NCBI GenBank assembly: GCA_963932465.1
Contig: CAWVRF010001062.1
Location: 186,001 to 250,000, forward strand
Source of the DNA: Maratus speciosus
Lineage: Eukaryota > Arthropoda > Arachnida > Araneae > Salticidae
Reading direction: 5' to 3'
Length of the DNA: 64,000 nt
The position numbers and the translations under genes were made by a program. The notes beneath the pieces were generated by a model. That model worked only from the letters and a program-made list of their open reading frames with translations, did no database searches and was not told the DNA's origin. Each line of letters opens with the position of its first letter. Positions within the stretch are counted from its first letter, which is position 1. Below, piece after piece: positions 43,742 to 54,994 of this stretch.

Positions 43742-44043
43742 ATGCCGCAAGCTAGAAATTTTCAGTCAGATGAAGTAATTAAAGCTTGGAAGCTGAAATC
43801 GTAAGGGAAGACTGTTGTAGAAATTTCAGCTACTTTGAATCGTCCAAAGAAGTGTGTCTGTTAAGTACTGCTAAGGGTGACTCTTTCAAAGCAAAACATA
43901 AATCTGGAAGACCTCGTGTGGCCAGAAAACGAGATTATAGAAGGATCCATAAACTGGCATCCAGACAAATGATGACTGCTAATCGCATTAAAAGTGAGTC
44001 AGGGCTTTCTGTGCCAACCGATACTTTCGTAGATGAATTATAA
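43742..44043 (+). pseudogene. Tc1-like transposase, N-terminal part
   Basis: From ATG at 43742 the frame gives a helix-turn-helix-like start (M-P-Q-A-R-N-F-Q-S-D-E, then a stop, then G-K-T-V-V-E-I-S-A-T-L-N-R-P) typical of the paired-like DNA-binding region. After an in-frame stop near 43872 and a shift, the next frame gives K-S-G-R-P-R-V-A-R-K-R-D, the GRPR hinge between the two DNA-binding subdomains, and R-x-I-x-K-L-A-S-R. The frame closes at 44041 just before the MITE insertion at 44051. The protein would bind the transposon ends in the nucleus. Several stops and the insertion make it dead. Confidence 0.75.
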
Positions 44044-44052
44044 AAAGATGTA

Positions 44053-45121
44053 CAGTCCTGGAAAAAAAAGTAAACACCCCCTGCTAACTCCTCAACAAAT
44101 CATCGTAGACGAAAGTTACAGGTACCGAACGATTAGAAATAAAGTCTACATTTAAATGATGCATATAAAATTTTCTTAGGGGGTCATCTACATATTAAAA
44201 CGAATCCAAACTTCATTTATTTCAATGGCAATACCCAATTTTAACGAAATATTTCAAATCTTCAGTTCAAACTATACATAGACACCAAATTTCAAGTCAT
44301 TTGAATGATAAGTTTTTGAATTATAAACATTCAAAATTTAGTGCTTCTAATGTTAAATTGCATTTTCATATTTTTATTTATATCTCCTGAAATTATGCTC
44401 CTAATGTGTTAATTTTTTTGTAGCAATAATAATAATATACCCAAACATAAATACGCTGAAATTGCAATTTTTATAATTTTATGATATGAATTATGAATTA
44501 TGAAATTAATATTCGAAAAAATTGTGAATTGCAACCTACAATTTTTTGATGGATTTAGATTAATTAAGTCCTGCTTTATGGAAAACCAAAATTTCACATT
44601 TTTCTTCCAAGTAGTTTTCAAATTATGCTTAAAAAACTTCAAAATGATGGTTTAAGGGGCCCTCTACGGTGGAAGTGAGTAGACATTTTGAAATTTATTC
44701 TGCTGTACTGTAATCTAACAGGCTTCATTTACTCCTTGAGTGGCGCTTAAGGTGCCTTGTTCAAGAAAGGGGCTCTCTCGGTTAACAATCGAGTATGGAA
44801 CTTCAATTTGGATACAGTCCTTAAAATACGCTCGTTTAAAAATAATTAATTTCTCGGAAAATTATGGTACGAATTGCATAAAAATTTGTTTTTAGGCTAA
44901 TTGAAGAGTGTAGAGTTCATTTATGCTGTCAGAATTGTGTACTACTTTGAAAAAAAAACAAAGTTATGGTTCGTTTTAATATGTAGATGGCCCCCTAAGC
45001 AAATTTTATATACATATTTAAAAGTAGACTTTATTTGCAATCGTTCGGTACCAATAACTTTCTTCTACGATAATTTGTTGAAGAGTTAGTAGGGGGTGTT
45101 TACTTTTTTTTTCCACGCCTG
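44053..45121. mobile_element. 1.07-kb long-TIR MITE (TA duplication) inside the Tc1 element
   Basis: CAGTCCTGGAAAAAAAAGTA on the left and CAGGCGTGGAAAAAAAAGTA reversed on the right, continuing as inverted repeats for about 165 bp (CGAACGATT and AGGGGGTCATCTACATATT blocks). TA flanks at 44051-44052 and 45122-45123. CAG ends, TA target and no transposase make it a Tc1/mariner-type non-autonomous element. The ORFs at 44409 and 44901 are not recognisable. Confidence 0.85.
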
Positions 45122-45196
45122 TACATTAGTTTACATGAAAATGATAAAACAACCAGCCTTGAATGGACCAGTTTCCGTCAAATGGACCAGTTTCCG

Positions 45197-45401
45197 TCGC
45201 GGAGTAATTCTGTTTATAAAATTCATGAAATAATGGATTGAAACCAGAATTTATCAACGAATTTATTAGAAAATATGAACTTGCTTATTTTCACGTGCAT
45301 TATAAAAGGAAAATTTTAATTAAATCTACTTGGTGCCGTCTGTCAGTTTTGGAATTAAAATTAGGTGTCCTTTTTAAGGACACCGCCCTCGAAAGAGTTA
45401 A
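45197..45401. mobile_element. piggyBac-type MITE 5, one end lost
   Basis: The reverse complement of MITE 3 at 13698: GCGGAGTAATTCTGTTTATA at the left, GGTGTCCTTTTTAAGGACAC near the right, then CCGCCCTCGAAAGAGTTAA with TTAA at 45398. The left TTAA end is replaced by a duplicated 18-bp ATGGACCAGTTTCCGTC-type segment at 45163-45198. It lies within the Tc1 element. Confidence 0.65.
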
Positions 45402-45469
45402 TGATTTGGGCCTCACTTTGATTTAATTTTCAAGTATCTCTGGAGTTTCTCAATGGTCTCCAAGTAGCG

Positions 45470-45795
45470 CAAGACTACATACATACATTGAAAAACGATT
45501 TACAGCCATTTGGTGAAATTTCAGGCCTCCCAAACTATGTATTTGAGCAAGATAATGCGTCTAGTCATATTGCATACTAATCAAAAAATTAGTTTAACTC
45601 TCAAAATATTACTGTTCTCGACTGTCCCGCGTGTACCCCTGATCTGAAACCAATCGAAAACTTTTGTGGCATCATATCCTATACGGTTTATGCAATTTTT
45701 TGACAATACTCCTCTGTAAATGAACTTCGATCTGCTGTTGAACGTGTTTGGTACGAAACAGACCCCCAAGTGATGCAGGATTTAGTTTCTTTGAT
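45470..45795 (+). pseudogene. Tc1-like transposase, catalytic C-terminal part
   Basis: In one frame: F-E-Q-D-N-A-S-S-H, containing the second catalytic aspartate, then L-D-C-P-A-C-T-P-D-L-K-P-I-E-N with the catalytic glutamate. Counting stops as residues, 34 positions separate D and E, the DD34E signature of Tc1. It ends W-Y-E-T-D-P-Q-V-M-Q-D-L-V-S-L-M, like Tc1 C-termini. There are at least three in-frame stops, so it is inactive. The first catalytic aspartate would lie in the part disrupted by the MITE insertions. Confidence 0.8.
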
Positions 45796-45819
45796 GGGAA
45801 TTCACATTTCTGCATTAAT

Positions 45820-46018
45820 AGCAGAAATTATTTGGATGTATCTAATTTTGAAGCCCTGAAAGAATTAATAATAGTAGATCAAATTAAGCGAAGATTACCT
45901 ATAGAAATGAAAGAACATTTTATTAATGATCTTCCAAAAATTAAAAACGCTTAGGTATTAGTAAATAAATTAGAAGATTATGAAGCAGCAAGACGTAATG
46001 TTAAAACCATGGCAATGT
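45820..46018 (+). pseudogene. Gag fragment of a gypsy-type LTR element
   Basis: A frame of about 65 codons reads N-F-E-A-L-K-E-L-I-I-V-D-Q-I-K-R-R, then E-M-K-E-H-F-I-N-D, one stop, then L-V-N-K-L-E-D-Y-E-A-A-R-R. This spacing (F-x2-L-K-x-L-I-x2-D-Q-x-K-R-R ... K-x-H-F ... L-x2-Y-E) is that of the SCAN-like capsid segment in gypsy-type gag proteins of arthropods. It begins right after the Tc1 C-terminus and ends before its right inverted repeat. No LTR, protease or pol is present. It is a broken, isolated piece. Confidence 0.6.
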
Positions 46019-46260
46019 AGGTGCAGTTCGATTTTAGTTTATGGATATTTTTCTGTTAACACACAAATTTTCTGTACTTTTGCCACAATGTTAAATTTGT
46101 TTTTTTGTCAATGTATATTATGTAAAGTGTATAAATTAAAATTTATTGTCTGCGTATGAAAGATAAGTCCCCAGTAATATATGACAGTTGAGTTACAACA
46201 TTACATATTTCTCAGTACAGAAGCATAATCGATCACTGCCTAAACTTTTGCTGAGCACTG

Positions 46261-46912
46261 TATGTATGTATGTACGTACGAATGTATATGTATGTATGTA
46301 CATAACGCGATGACTCTTGATAGAAAATTCTGATTTGCTTCAATTTTATTTTCTATGTTCATTCTGATAAGGCGCTTCCCTGATTAGTTTTGAGGGTGTT
46401 AATTGGTTAAGTATAAAGAGGGGAGACCTGCCTAATACCCCCTTAATTTAGATAAATGGGATTTTCATGCAGAATTATCCGATTTACTTCAAATTTGGTA
46501 TACCTTTTTATTCTGACAAGGCGCTACTCTCATTAGATTTGGAGGTGCATTGGTTAAGTATAAAGGGGAATGGGAGGGCTAAACCCCCTTAATTTAGATA
46601 AAAGGATTTGTGATGCAAAATTGTCGGATTTGCTTCAAATTTGTATGCCGGCTTTTACAGATAAGGCGCTTCCCTGATTAGATTTGGAGGTTCATTGATT
46701 AAGTGTAAAGGAGGAAAATGGGAGAGCTATCCCCCTTCAATTTATTTAAATGTATCTTTCATGCAGAATTATCCGGTTTGCTTCAAATTTGGTATACAAG
46801 TTTATTCTGATAAAGGGCTTCTCTGATTAAATTTGGAGGTTCATTGGGTAAGTTTAAAGGGGGGGGGGCGGTAGGGGTGGCTAATTCCCAACCTTAATTT
46901 ATTCTTTGAGGG
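46261..46912 (+). mobile_element. One arm of a second fold-back element copy
   Basis: A TATG/TACG microsatellite, then ACATAACGCGATGACTCTTGA and about four ~150-bp units (TAAATGGGATTTTCATGC, GGTATACC and G-rich tracts near 46400-46870), as in the left arm at 9950-10800. The outer 200 bp and the whole right arm are missing. It abuts the right end of the Tc1 element at 46260. Confidence 0.75.
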
Positions 46913-47957
46913 GCATTATTTTTTTAAATAAGAGTATACTATACAATTAGTGCGAATAGCCTGTGAGTTCAATGTCATCAGATTAAGTGGACACTTTTAT
47001 CATTATTTTTTTCTGCTCATTTTTCTGCAAGATTAACACTACGCATTTTCTTATTAAAAAAAATATACTTAATTTTATATAATAGCTTTGAAATGTTAAT
47101 ACTATCTAACTACTAACACTTTAGCTAATGATCTAATATCGTTTGGTTCAGGTATAGTCAGATTTAAGGATACAATCAAAATTTAAAATGTCGCTCAGGA
47201 TTTCGATGTGAAAAAAAAATACAGTCGAGCCTCATTATCCCGACACTCTAATGACCAGAAAAAAGTGTCGTCATAAGCGGAGTATCATGGTAACCGGAGT
47301 TGTAGAAAAATATGTTCATAAAAAGCTGCATTTTTAATTAATTTAAGACAATTTTAAATTCATAACTGTTCTTGCAGTTTTAAGCAACAAAATATTATTA
47401 TTAACAAAATAAACGCAAAAACAAAATTCAAATGTATAAAAATCAGATTTATGACGACTAGTTTTTTTATTGTTACATGAAATATTGGTGAATTAACGTT
47501 TGCTTATCCCTAGATGTTCTTCCTAGAATATTGTTTTTTCAATATTATACAATGAATTGTAATCAATATTTGCTGTTTTGGAAATGGATGTTAGATCATT
47601 TCTGATCATTTCGATGCAATGCAATGCTTCGGTTTTAGTCGGATGAGAAACGCCATGTAACCACAAGAAAGCGCCGTCTGACCAGAACAAAAAAACCGCG
47701 AGTGCACTGCAAATAGAAGCGTCTTAAATTTAGACACATATGTGACTGAAAAAGAATTTTAGACACTTAAGTGTCTTAATCTGAAAATTAAGACACTATA
47801 GATGTCTTAATTTAAGATACATAAGCGTCTTACTATGACCATGGTGTAAACGAACTGAGAATAATGTCTAAAATATCCGCAAACGTCTTATTTTAAGACA
47901 CTTCATTGCTTTAAACGTGTCTTAATTTAAGACGTTTTGATTCTTCCGACGCAATAA

Positions 47958-47973
47958 CCACCAGGGGGCACTA
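47958..47973 (+). promoter_or_regulatory. CTCF-like motif
   Basis: CCACCAGGGGGCACTA matches the well-known core motif of the insulator protein CTCF. It lies in the left part of the 2.8-kb element. A single motif in 64 kb of repeat DNA can arise by chance; binding in this species is unproven. Confidence 0.3.
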
Positions 47974-49169
47974 GCACTCCCAGTTGCGCATGCGTTTTAG
48001 ATGTCTTCGTTCGAAGTGGTATACGTTGTAATTCAAACAAAGTTTGTTTTTATGTACGCGTGTATTTTAATTCGTTTTTTGCGAAATGTGAAGTACTGTG
48101 ATTTTAATTCGTATTAACTTGGAGTATTTATTTATTGAATACATACATCTGACGTGTGTGCTCGACATCAAATGTCTCTTAGAAGCTGTCGTCGATACAA
48201 GGGCGGGATAGACACAGAACAGAAGTAGACGACGGTTGAAGATTACACCCGGAAATTCTACAAAGCGTGTGCAATGGCCTTAGTGTTAACTCGTATCAAT
48301 TTATATCAATAATATTGTGTTATTCATCTTCGTCCTGTCGAAGCTGGCAAAAAAAAGAAACTTTTGTCTGGCGGGTCCTGTTTTTAGGATGAAACATCTC
48401 ATTCTTTAAATATGGCTAGTCGGATGTATTATGGGATTACCTTTTAAACTGATGAAAGTCTTTCTCCCTCACTGTGGTTGTGGTAGTTTTTAAAATTTCA
48501 AATCGAGGAATATTTCTTACCTCTTGCAGCAACTCAAGTAAGTTTCTTTATAGTAGTAAAATTAGTGTATTTTATGATTTTATTTATTGTACTAAACAAA
48601 ATCCTGCATGAAATTTAATTAGTTTTGAATCTGTTCGCAAAAAACCCCACTAATTCTAGAAGTATATATTTTTAAACTTATGACGTTCTTTTTTATTACG
48701 AATTATATATTCAATGTCAGTTCTTAGTTTCAATGGATAATTTTTATCTCGCAGTAAATGACGGCCACAAAAAAAAATAAAAAAAAAACTTTGAAAGATG
48801 ACCTAATGCTTTCTTACTTCCTGGCATAAAACCGCAGATTAAAAAAAGATAAATAAAGTAAATGAGACTGGTCTATTATATGAAGCTGCCTGTAAAAATA
48901 TACATATGTATTTGATTTGCAATCAACTCTAATACTGATTTTTTTATTATTTTTAATAAAAAAGTAATTTGAAATTTATAATGGGAAAAAGTAAAAACCT
49001 CTAACTAGATTTCGTATTTAAAATTGTGGTAACTTTATTTATATGCACTTATACGAAAAATACAAAAATGACAGATGTTACTGTATATATTTAAGACGAA
49101 AGAAGTTTGGAAATCATAAGTTATTTTTTCCTCATGTTTTTAATATAGAATATGTACTTATTTGTTTTT

Positions 49170-50340
49170 ATTGATAGTTGAATAGCTTTTGTGAGTACCC
49201 TCTGATCTACATAAAAACTTGCCCATGTGGAAATATAAATTTTTTAAAAACATAATTTTTAAATAAGTATTTTAATTATTTTTTTTTGGGGTGGGGTGGG
49301 GTGGGGGGGGGGATTTTGCATGAATTTTTGTAAAGCTGATATCTTAAATCTTGCACTGATTATAATGAAAGTTTTGAACTTTTAGAGTAGGACAAGTTTA
49401 AAAACGCAAATATATTTAACAAAATACCAAAGTCATTTTTTCCCCAATGTTATTAAAGTAGAATATTTATTTATTTATTTTCATTATTCATAGTTAAATG
49501 GCTGTTGTGATTATCAAGTGATGTATATGTAAAATTGCCTATGTGGCAATATATTTTTTTATATTTTCATTTTTTTTGGGGGGGGGGGGGGATTTTTGCA
49601 ATTTTCGTACATCTGATATTTTAAATCTTTTTCCACATTCAACCGAGTATAATAAATATTTTGAACTTTTAGAGTAGGACAAGATTATAAAATATATATA
49701 TATATTTATCTATGTACCTTAAAAGCCTTTAATAGCGAACACTTCGGGACCGCGGAATTTGTCCGATAATTGGAGATGTCTACTTTTTTGAGGTAAAAAT
49801 ATACAAATATGTATGTCTGCTGATTAAAAAAGTATTCGTTAAATAGAGGTGTTCGCTATTCGAGAATGTCCATTAACCTCCACAACGGATACTCCCGAAT
49901 ACCGGACATCTCAATTTAGACAACTATAATGCAGGGTTGCGTTTTTTGCAAAAGTACTTCTTGATTAAAGGAAGGGCAAACTGGGAAGTGCCCCGTCCCT
50001 CTACGACTGTAGTGCCCCCAAATTTGATGTGCAATATTTGTAAAGCTTATATTTTAAATCTGTTTCGAAATTGTACTGATTATAATCAATATTTTGAACT
50101 TTTAAAGTAAAATAAGGTTAAAAACAAAATAAATTTTAAAAAATCTAATATTTAGATAAATATTTTTTGTTTTTTAATCTTGTTCTACTTCTGAAGTTCA
50201 AGATATTGATTATAATCAGTACAATGTCGTAAAAGATTTAAATTATCAACGTAACGAAAATTGTATACCAAAACTGAGAGCACCAAAAAAATCAGGCTGT
50301 ATTGGGGGGGGGGGGAGGGGCAGGACCACAGCCAAATATT
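49170..50340 (+). repeat. ~285-bp G-tract repeats inside the CACTG-type element
   Basis: Direct units marked by TTTTGAACTTTTAGAGTAGG near 49373 and 49658, and a variant near 50093. Each of the first two is preceded by a G run of 9-14 (49297-49313, 49578-49590). An inverted partial copy lies at 50180-50310 with another G run. 49720-49920 (GTTCGC...GTCCGATAATTGG, then GTTCGCTATTCGAGAATGTC) interrupts the series and looks like another pogo-type fragment. Confidence 0.6.
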
Positions 50341-51067
50341 TTTCCAGGATTCAACGTGGTCAAACATGGCTACGTATGATGCTTACAAAAAATGGATGCG
50401 ATTCAGACGTTTGAAGTGTCTGAAATTCAGACGCAAATAGTGTCTGAAAAAATTCAGACATTTTAAAATGTCTGAAAATTGAACACTCCATTTCAGACAC
50501 TTAAGTGTCTGAATTTCAGACATTTTAATTTAGAGTGTGGGCTGACACGTCTATCTGGAGCTTAAGTGGGTCATTCATAGTGTGCGGGTTTATTTATTCA
50601 GATATAGGTTTGAAGTGAAGTTTCTCATCTATCTCAATGGGTATTTTAGACACTTTTGTGAAAAGTTTGATGAAAAGCTTACCGCTTAATTTCCGTGCTT
50701 ATAAGATAGATTATGAAAAATGGACAATTTTCCTAAACTATCGGGATATCCGTAGTTAAAAATTATTCAACGACGTAAAATCCGGAGTTTATTTACATTA
50801 AAATCATACACAGAAAATCAGGACATTGAAAAACTGACGTGATAAGCTGAGTGACGTGAAAACCGGGAGTCGGGATAGCGAGGTCAGGCTGTAGTTACTA
50901 GTAAAACAATTATTTTTACAATTAAATATTAATATTTTTTCACAAAAAATACGCAGTCGTTGGAAACATATCCCGCTCTCCGTATTATAAAAAAACAAAA
51001 TAATTAGTCGCAGTAAATAATTAATCATTTTTATGAACTTTATTAGAATTAATCTGATTTCAGATAA

Positions 51068-51178
51068 AGACCTTTCAAAATTGAAAACCCAACAAAATTA
51101 AAAAGCGTAAAAAAGGAAAAGGTTTAAATGACGAATTTAAAAATGAAAAATTTTCAAATGTTTAAACAGCCCTTAACC
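51068..51178 (+). repeat. Direct repeat, copy 1 (second at 53697-53796)
   Basis: About 100 bp, including ATTAAAAAGCGTAAAAAAGG and TTTCAAATGTTTAAACAGCC, recur 2.62 kb downstream in the same orientation. They may be two insertions of one short element or the ends of a 2.7-kb unit. The sequence between shows no coding content. Confidence 0.7.
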
Positions 51179-51659
51179 CTTAAATGCCTGATTTTTCAAA
51201 AATCATTGTAATAATGTTTTTCGGCTTTCATTTTTTAAATAAATCATGGGAAAAATACTTTAAAAATCATATTTTGTTTTAAGTATAGTTTACGGCTAAA
51301 AAACAGTTTGTTACTAATCGGCAATACTGGAGTGTAATTGAAAAAATAATTTCTAATAATATAAAATTTCTAAAAAATATAAAATTCTATAATATTAAAC
51401 ACACAAGAATTTCAGGAACTATAATAAAAAATAAATTTTAATTGCTCACTGCAGGTCAAAATAGGGTATTTTGCAAGCTTTCAAACAAAACAAAAAGAAC
51501 AAGTAGCAACAATTGAAAAAATAAATTTATCTTCATTCTTAAACAGCAAAAGTGTTGCCGTCTACATGTTAAAAATCGATTTAATAATATTTTAAGAATG
51601 TATTTTATTGGCAACATTAGGCATTATAGCTTCAATATTATTCTAATAGTATTTTAGAG

Positions 51660-51706
51660 CCAAAATTGGCCTGATGGCCCGGGTTCGAGTCCCGGCTTGG
51701 AATATT
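51660..51706 (+). ncRNA. tRNA-like 3' fragment with B-box
   Basis: GGTTCGAGTCC at 51682 is a perfect B-box. CCGGG and CCCGG around it form a T-arm. An A-box-like GGCCTGATGG lies immediately upstream, too close for a real tRNA, and no acceptor 5' strand is found. It is best read as a deleted tRNA or a tRNA-derived SINE head. Not a functional tRNA. Confidence 0.4.
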
Positions 51707-53696
51707 TTTCACTATGTTGGCCTTTGCGCCTTTTAAGCAATTACTTTGAAATTTGAAATTTGTTTTTCATTTGAAATAAAATATGATAATAGTATGAAAT
51801 ATAATAATAATAAGCAATACTTATACACCATCATAACTAAAGATATTTCTATTATTTATTTATAGTAATAAAACTGTTTATTTCTATTGTGTGTGTATAT
51901 ATATATTATTTAATACTGTTAAGATTTTGATGTTTACTGAGATTAAGAACTAGTTGCATTGCTAAATGTAGGAAAATAGTTGGAGTTTAGGATAAGAAAG
52001 TTACATTTCGAAAGCCTGTACTTTATAACTGAACATAAGGGGATAGGGAAACTTTAAGATTCATTTTCTCAAATTAGTAAATTTTGAGTTTCGCCACACT
52101 GTTACTTTGAAACTACGTTCTTCTATTTTCGTCAAAAAATTTTTCTATATGCATAATTTCCAGTTTATCATGTGAGCAGCATTTAAAGATTTCCATTCAC
52201 GTAGTAATAATATGAATTTTAAAAATTAATATATAAACATTATTTTATATATGCAGCATCTATTTTTCTATGTAATATACTTACGAATGTATCCTTTATT
52301 TAGAAAGTAAAAAAAAAACAAATCTTAGTTTCACGTTACTAGAGATTTTATACTTTTAAAATTGTGGTGCTTTTTTTTTTTTTAATCTTTTCGATAAACT
52401 CAAAAGTATTGTGCCTCCCTAAGTTTATATATTTTAACTATTTTACCGTTTTTTTTATTTTCTCTGCTATTTTAGATATTAGATATTTTCTTAATTTTCC
52501 TTTACTGCGAGATTTTGCCTCATTACAACAAAATCTAATAACAAGGAAATAGGAAAAATATATACATTTATGAATACTCTTATCCAAAAATAGAAAACCT
52601 TAACAAAATATGCTTGTGTTTTTCTAAAAGGAAAACATAAAAAAAAATGGCTGAAAGTCTAAATAAAAATAATTTTATGGGAAATAAACCAAAGATAAAC
52701 ACAGAAACGTGTTGAATTATTTTTTCAAACGTGATTGTGCTAATTATTAAAAAAATAGAGAGAAAATTTTACAAACAGAGAAGAACAGTCAAATGTGGCA
52801 AAATTAATTGAATAACATAAAAGGAAAGAGAATTAGAAAAAAAACTGGGATAAACGGAACCTCTGTAAAACTAATTTTCTATAAAATAAAAGAAGATTGA
52901 ACTAGGTAAAGAAATTGAAATTTAATCCATTAAAGAAAGATGGTTTCTTTTACCATGCAATCCAAATGTCAGAAAAGCCTTTAAAATTAATAATTCGTAA
53001 AAGAATAAAGATAAAAAGATGTGGTTTTCACGGAATGAATAGAAAAGAAGCCCAATCTTTTTTGAGTAAAGCAAAAATTGATGTTTTAATATATGCAAAT
53101 ATTTAAGGAAAAAATAAATCTTGAAACAGCCTAAATATTAGTAAACTGTTTATATAATTAAATCAAAAATTAAAATAATGTATTGCATAACAAGTTTTTT
53201 ATTTCTTCTTTTAAATTTTTCTCGGGTCGAAAAAGAAAGAAATATTTTAGATAAGTTAGTTTTAGAAGAATTTAAAATTTCCTCGCATTGCTCAAGGCGT
53301 AAATATACTATCATCAATCAAACGTCTAAAGAATGTTAAATGCCAAAACTGTTGAGTTTCTGAAAACGTTTAAATTAAATTTCTAAAATAAGACGAAAGG
53401 TAAAAATATATTTCAAAGAAATATGAAAATTCCCAAGTTACTTACTTTCAATGCAAAAAACATTTTTCAAGTTAAAGCGATGAAAATACATTAGAAATTC
53501 TTAAATGAAATGTGCCATTACACTATTTTAGAAAAAATGTGCTTTTGAAAGAAAGAATTAGTTTTCCTTCATTTGTGAATGCACATGGTGATCTTCTTAA
53601 TGATAATCAATTACTATAACCTTAACCATAAGCTTTTGATGTATAGTTCTTACTGCAAAAATGTTTCAAATGTAGCTATTCATCCTGTGATCATTC
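51707..53696. other. AT-rich stretch, nothing recognised
   Basis: Poly-A/T runs and small ORFs (for example 52364-52552, 52915-53106) with no motif. No element ends found. Confidence 0.45.
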
Positions 53697-53796
53697 AAAA
53701 TTCAAAATCCAACTAAATTAAAAAGCGTAAAAAATGAAAAGGTTTAAAAGAAGAATTTAAAAATGAAAAATTTTCAAATGTTTAAACAGCCCTTAA
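53697..53796 (+). repeat. Direct repeat, copy 2 (first at 51068-51178)
   Basis: See the partner copy. The match ends at ACAGCCCTTAA in both. Confidence 0.7.
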
Positions 53797-54990
53797 ATTT
53801 TTGAGATAATAATATTATAATAAATGGATTAATTTTCGCATTTCTGATGAAAATTTCATTTACTTTTTTGAAGCATTTATTTGAATGTGTAAGTATTTAC
53901 TAAAATCTTTAATTGTTTTAAAATAACAGATGAATGAGATGAAGATGTTTTATTTCTAAAGACATGTGATTGAAAGAATGATTTGTCCAGAAAATCGCGA
54001 AATTAAACGGCTAAAGCTTATTTTAATTTTTAAGAAGAGACTTTTATCAAAATATTGACCCATTTTAAACTCTCGAGCCCTGATATAAGTAGAATATTAA
54101 TCTTTCATTTCTTGTATGTTTTATTTAGTACTGATCAAACGTTTATGTTCAAGTATCTCATATAAATTCAATTATATATTCAGTAAGATTTACTTACTTT
54201 ACTATCCACAATTTTCTTGGAATCATATTATATTGTTTGTATTTATTACCAAGGATGAATTTTTTGGCTGAAATAAGTTCTTAAGTGTATAGAGAATAAT
54301 AATATAGCCATTTATCATGACGTTAGGATCCTGTTAATCGACGAAAAAAATGAATATATATATTGTCGTTATAGTAAATTTACTTAATTTGTGATACTCT
54401 AATGAAATTCACATTAGTTGCTTTATGGTGGAAAGCTGAGGGACAACATATATTCAATTATCGCCATGCATTTTAAAAACATTTTATTAAACCTGTTATT
54501 TTGTGGTTTTAGTTGCAATTTTACAAAAATGGCCTGGGAAAAATTCATGATATGTTAACATCTCGTACAGAAAAAGTAAAGCAAGAATAACTTAAAAGGA
54601 TATGAGTAGATAGGCATTCGTTTTTTGCCATCGTTAATATGTAAACAAAGAGTTATTTCAAACGAAAATTAACTTTGAGTTAACAAGAACGAAAAATCTT
54701 GTATCATGGTGCAGATTATGAATCACTTTTCATCCCCATATGAAAATCGTTAAGAAATCACATTTGTGAAATATGACATCTAAATAAATAAAAAATTAAA
54801 TAAATAGCAAATGAAACAAAACGGAATGAAAAAAAGTACCTACCGGCTAGACCTACATGCACAGATGGATTTTGAAGTTAAGTACTAATTTCACTATTAA
54901 AAACTAAATCAAGATTAGAGATATGTTTCGATAGGTTTCATACAAAAGAAGTTATGGAAGTTTTAATGTTTTTATAAATAACACCACCCA
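53797..54990. other. AT-rich stretch, nothing recognised
   Basis: No coding signal or paired repeats that I could support. Confidence 0.45.
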
Positions 54991-54994
54991 AATG

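Larger units (their letters stand above)
43613..46260 (+). mobile_element. Tc1-like transposon, broken by nested insertions
   Basis: GCAAAAGTTTAGACAC near 43619 faces CCTAAACTTTTGCTGAGCAC near 46240, with the right end at CACTG followed by TA at 46261. The outer few bases of the left end are degraded. Transposase parts lie at 43742-44043 and about 45470-45795. Between them are a 1.07-kb MITE and a piggyBac-type MITE relic, and a gag fragment follows the second part. Confidence 0.7.
47705..50537. mobile_element. 2.8-kb CACTG-type element, nested
   Basis: CACTGCAAATAGAAGCGTCT at 47705 and CACTCTAAATTAAAATGTCT reversed at 50537, flanked by TG (47703-47704, 50538-50539). Both ends carry many short inverted motifs: GTGTCTTAA/TTAAGACAC on the left (47725-47945) and GTGTCTGAA/TTCAGACAC on the right (50400-50525). 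Such subterminal arrays suit CACTA/Mirage/Chapaev-type transposons. The interior has no transposase but has G-tract repeats. Confidence 0.6.
47222..50891. mobile_element. pogo/Tigger-like element split by a CACTG-type element
   Basis: CAGTCGAGCCTCATTATCCC at the left and CAGCCTGACCTCGCTATCCC reversed at the right, flanked by TA (47220-47221, 50892-50893). Both are followed by CGACACTC or CGACTCCC. A CAGT start with CCTC and a following ATTA/CTAT are typical of Tigger ends. Only 47222-47704 and 50538-50891 belong to it. No transposase is visible. Confidence 0.65.

Noticed and set aside
51660..51706. Functional tRNA gene.
   Set aside because: There is no 5' acceptor strand, D-arm or anticodon arm; the A-box-like and B-box sequences are adjacent.
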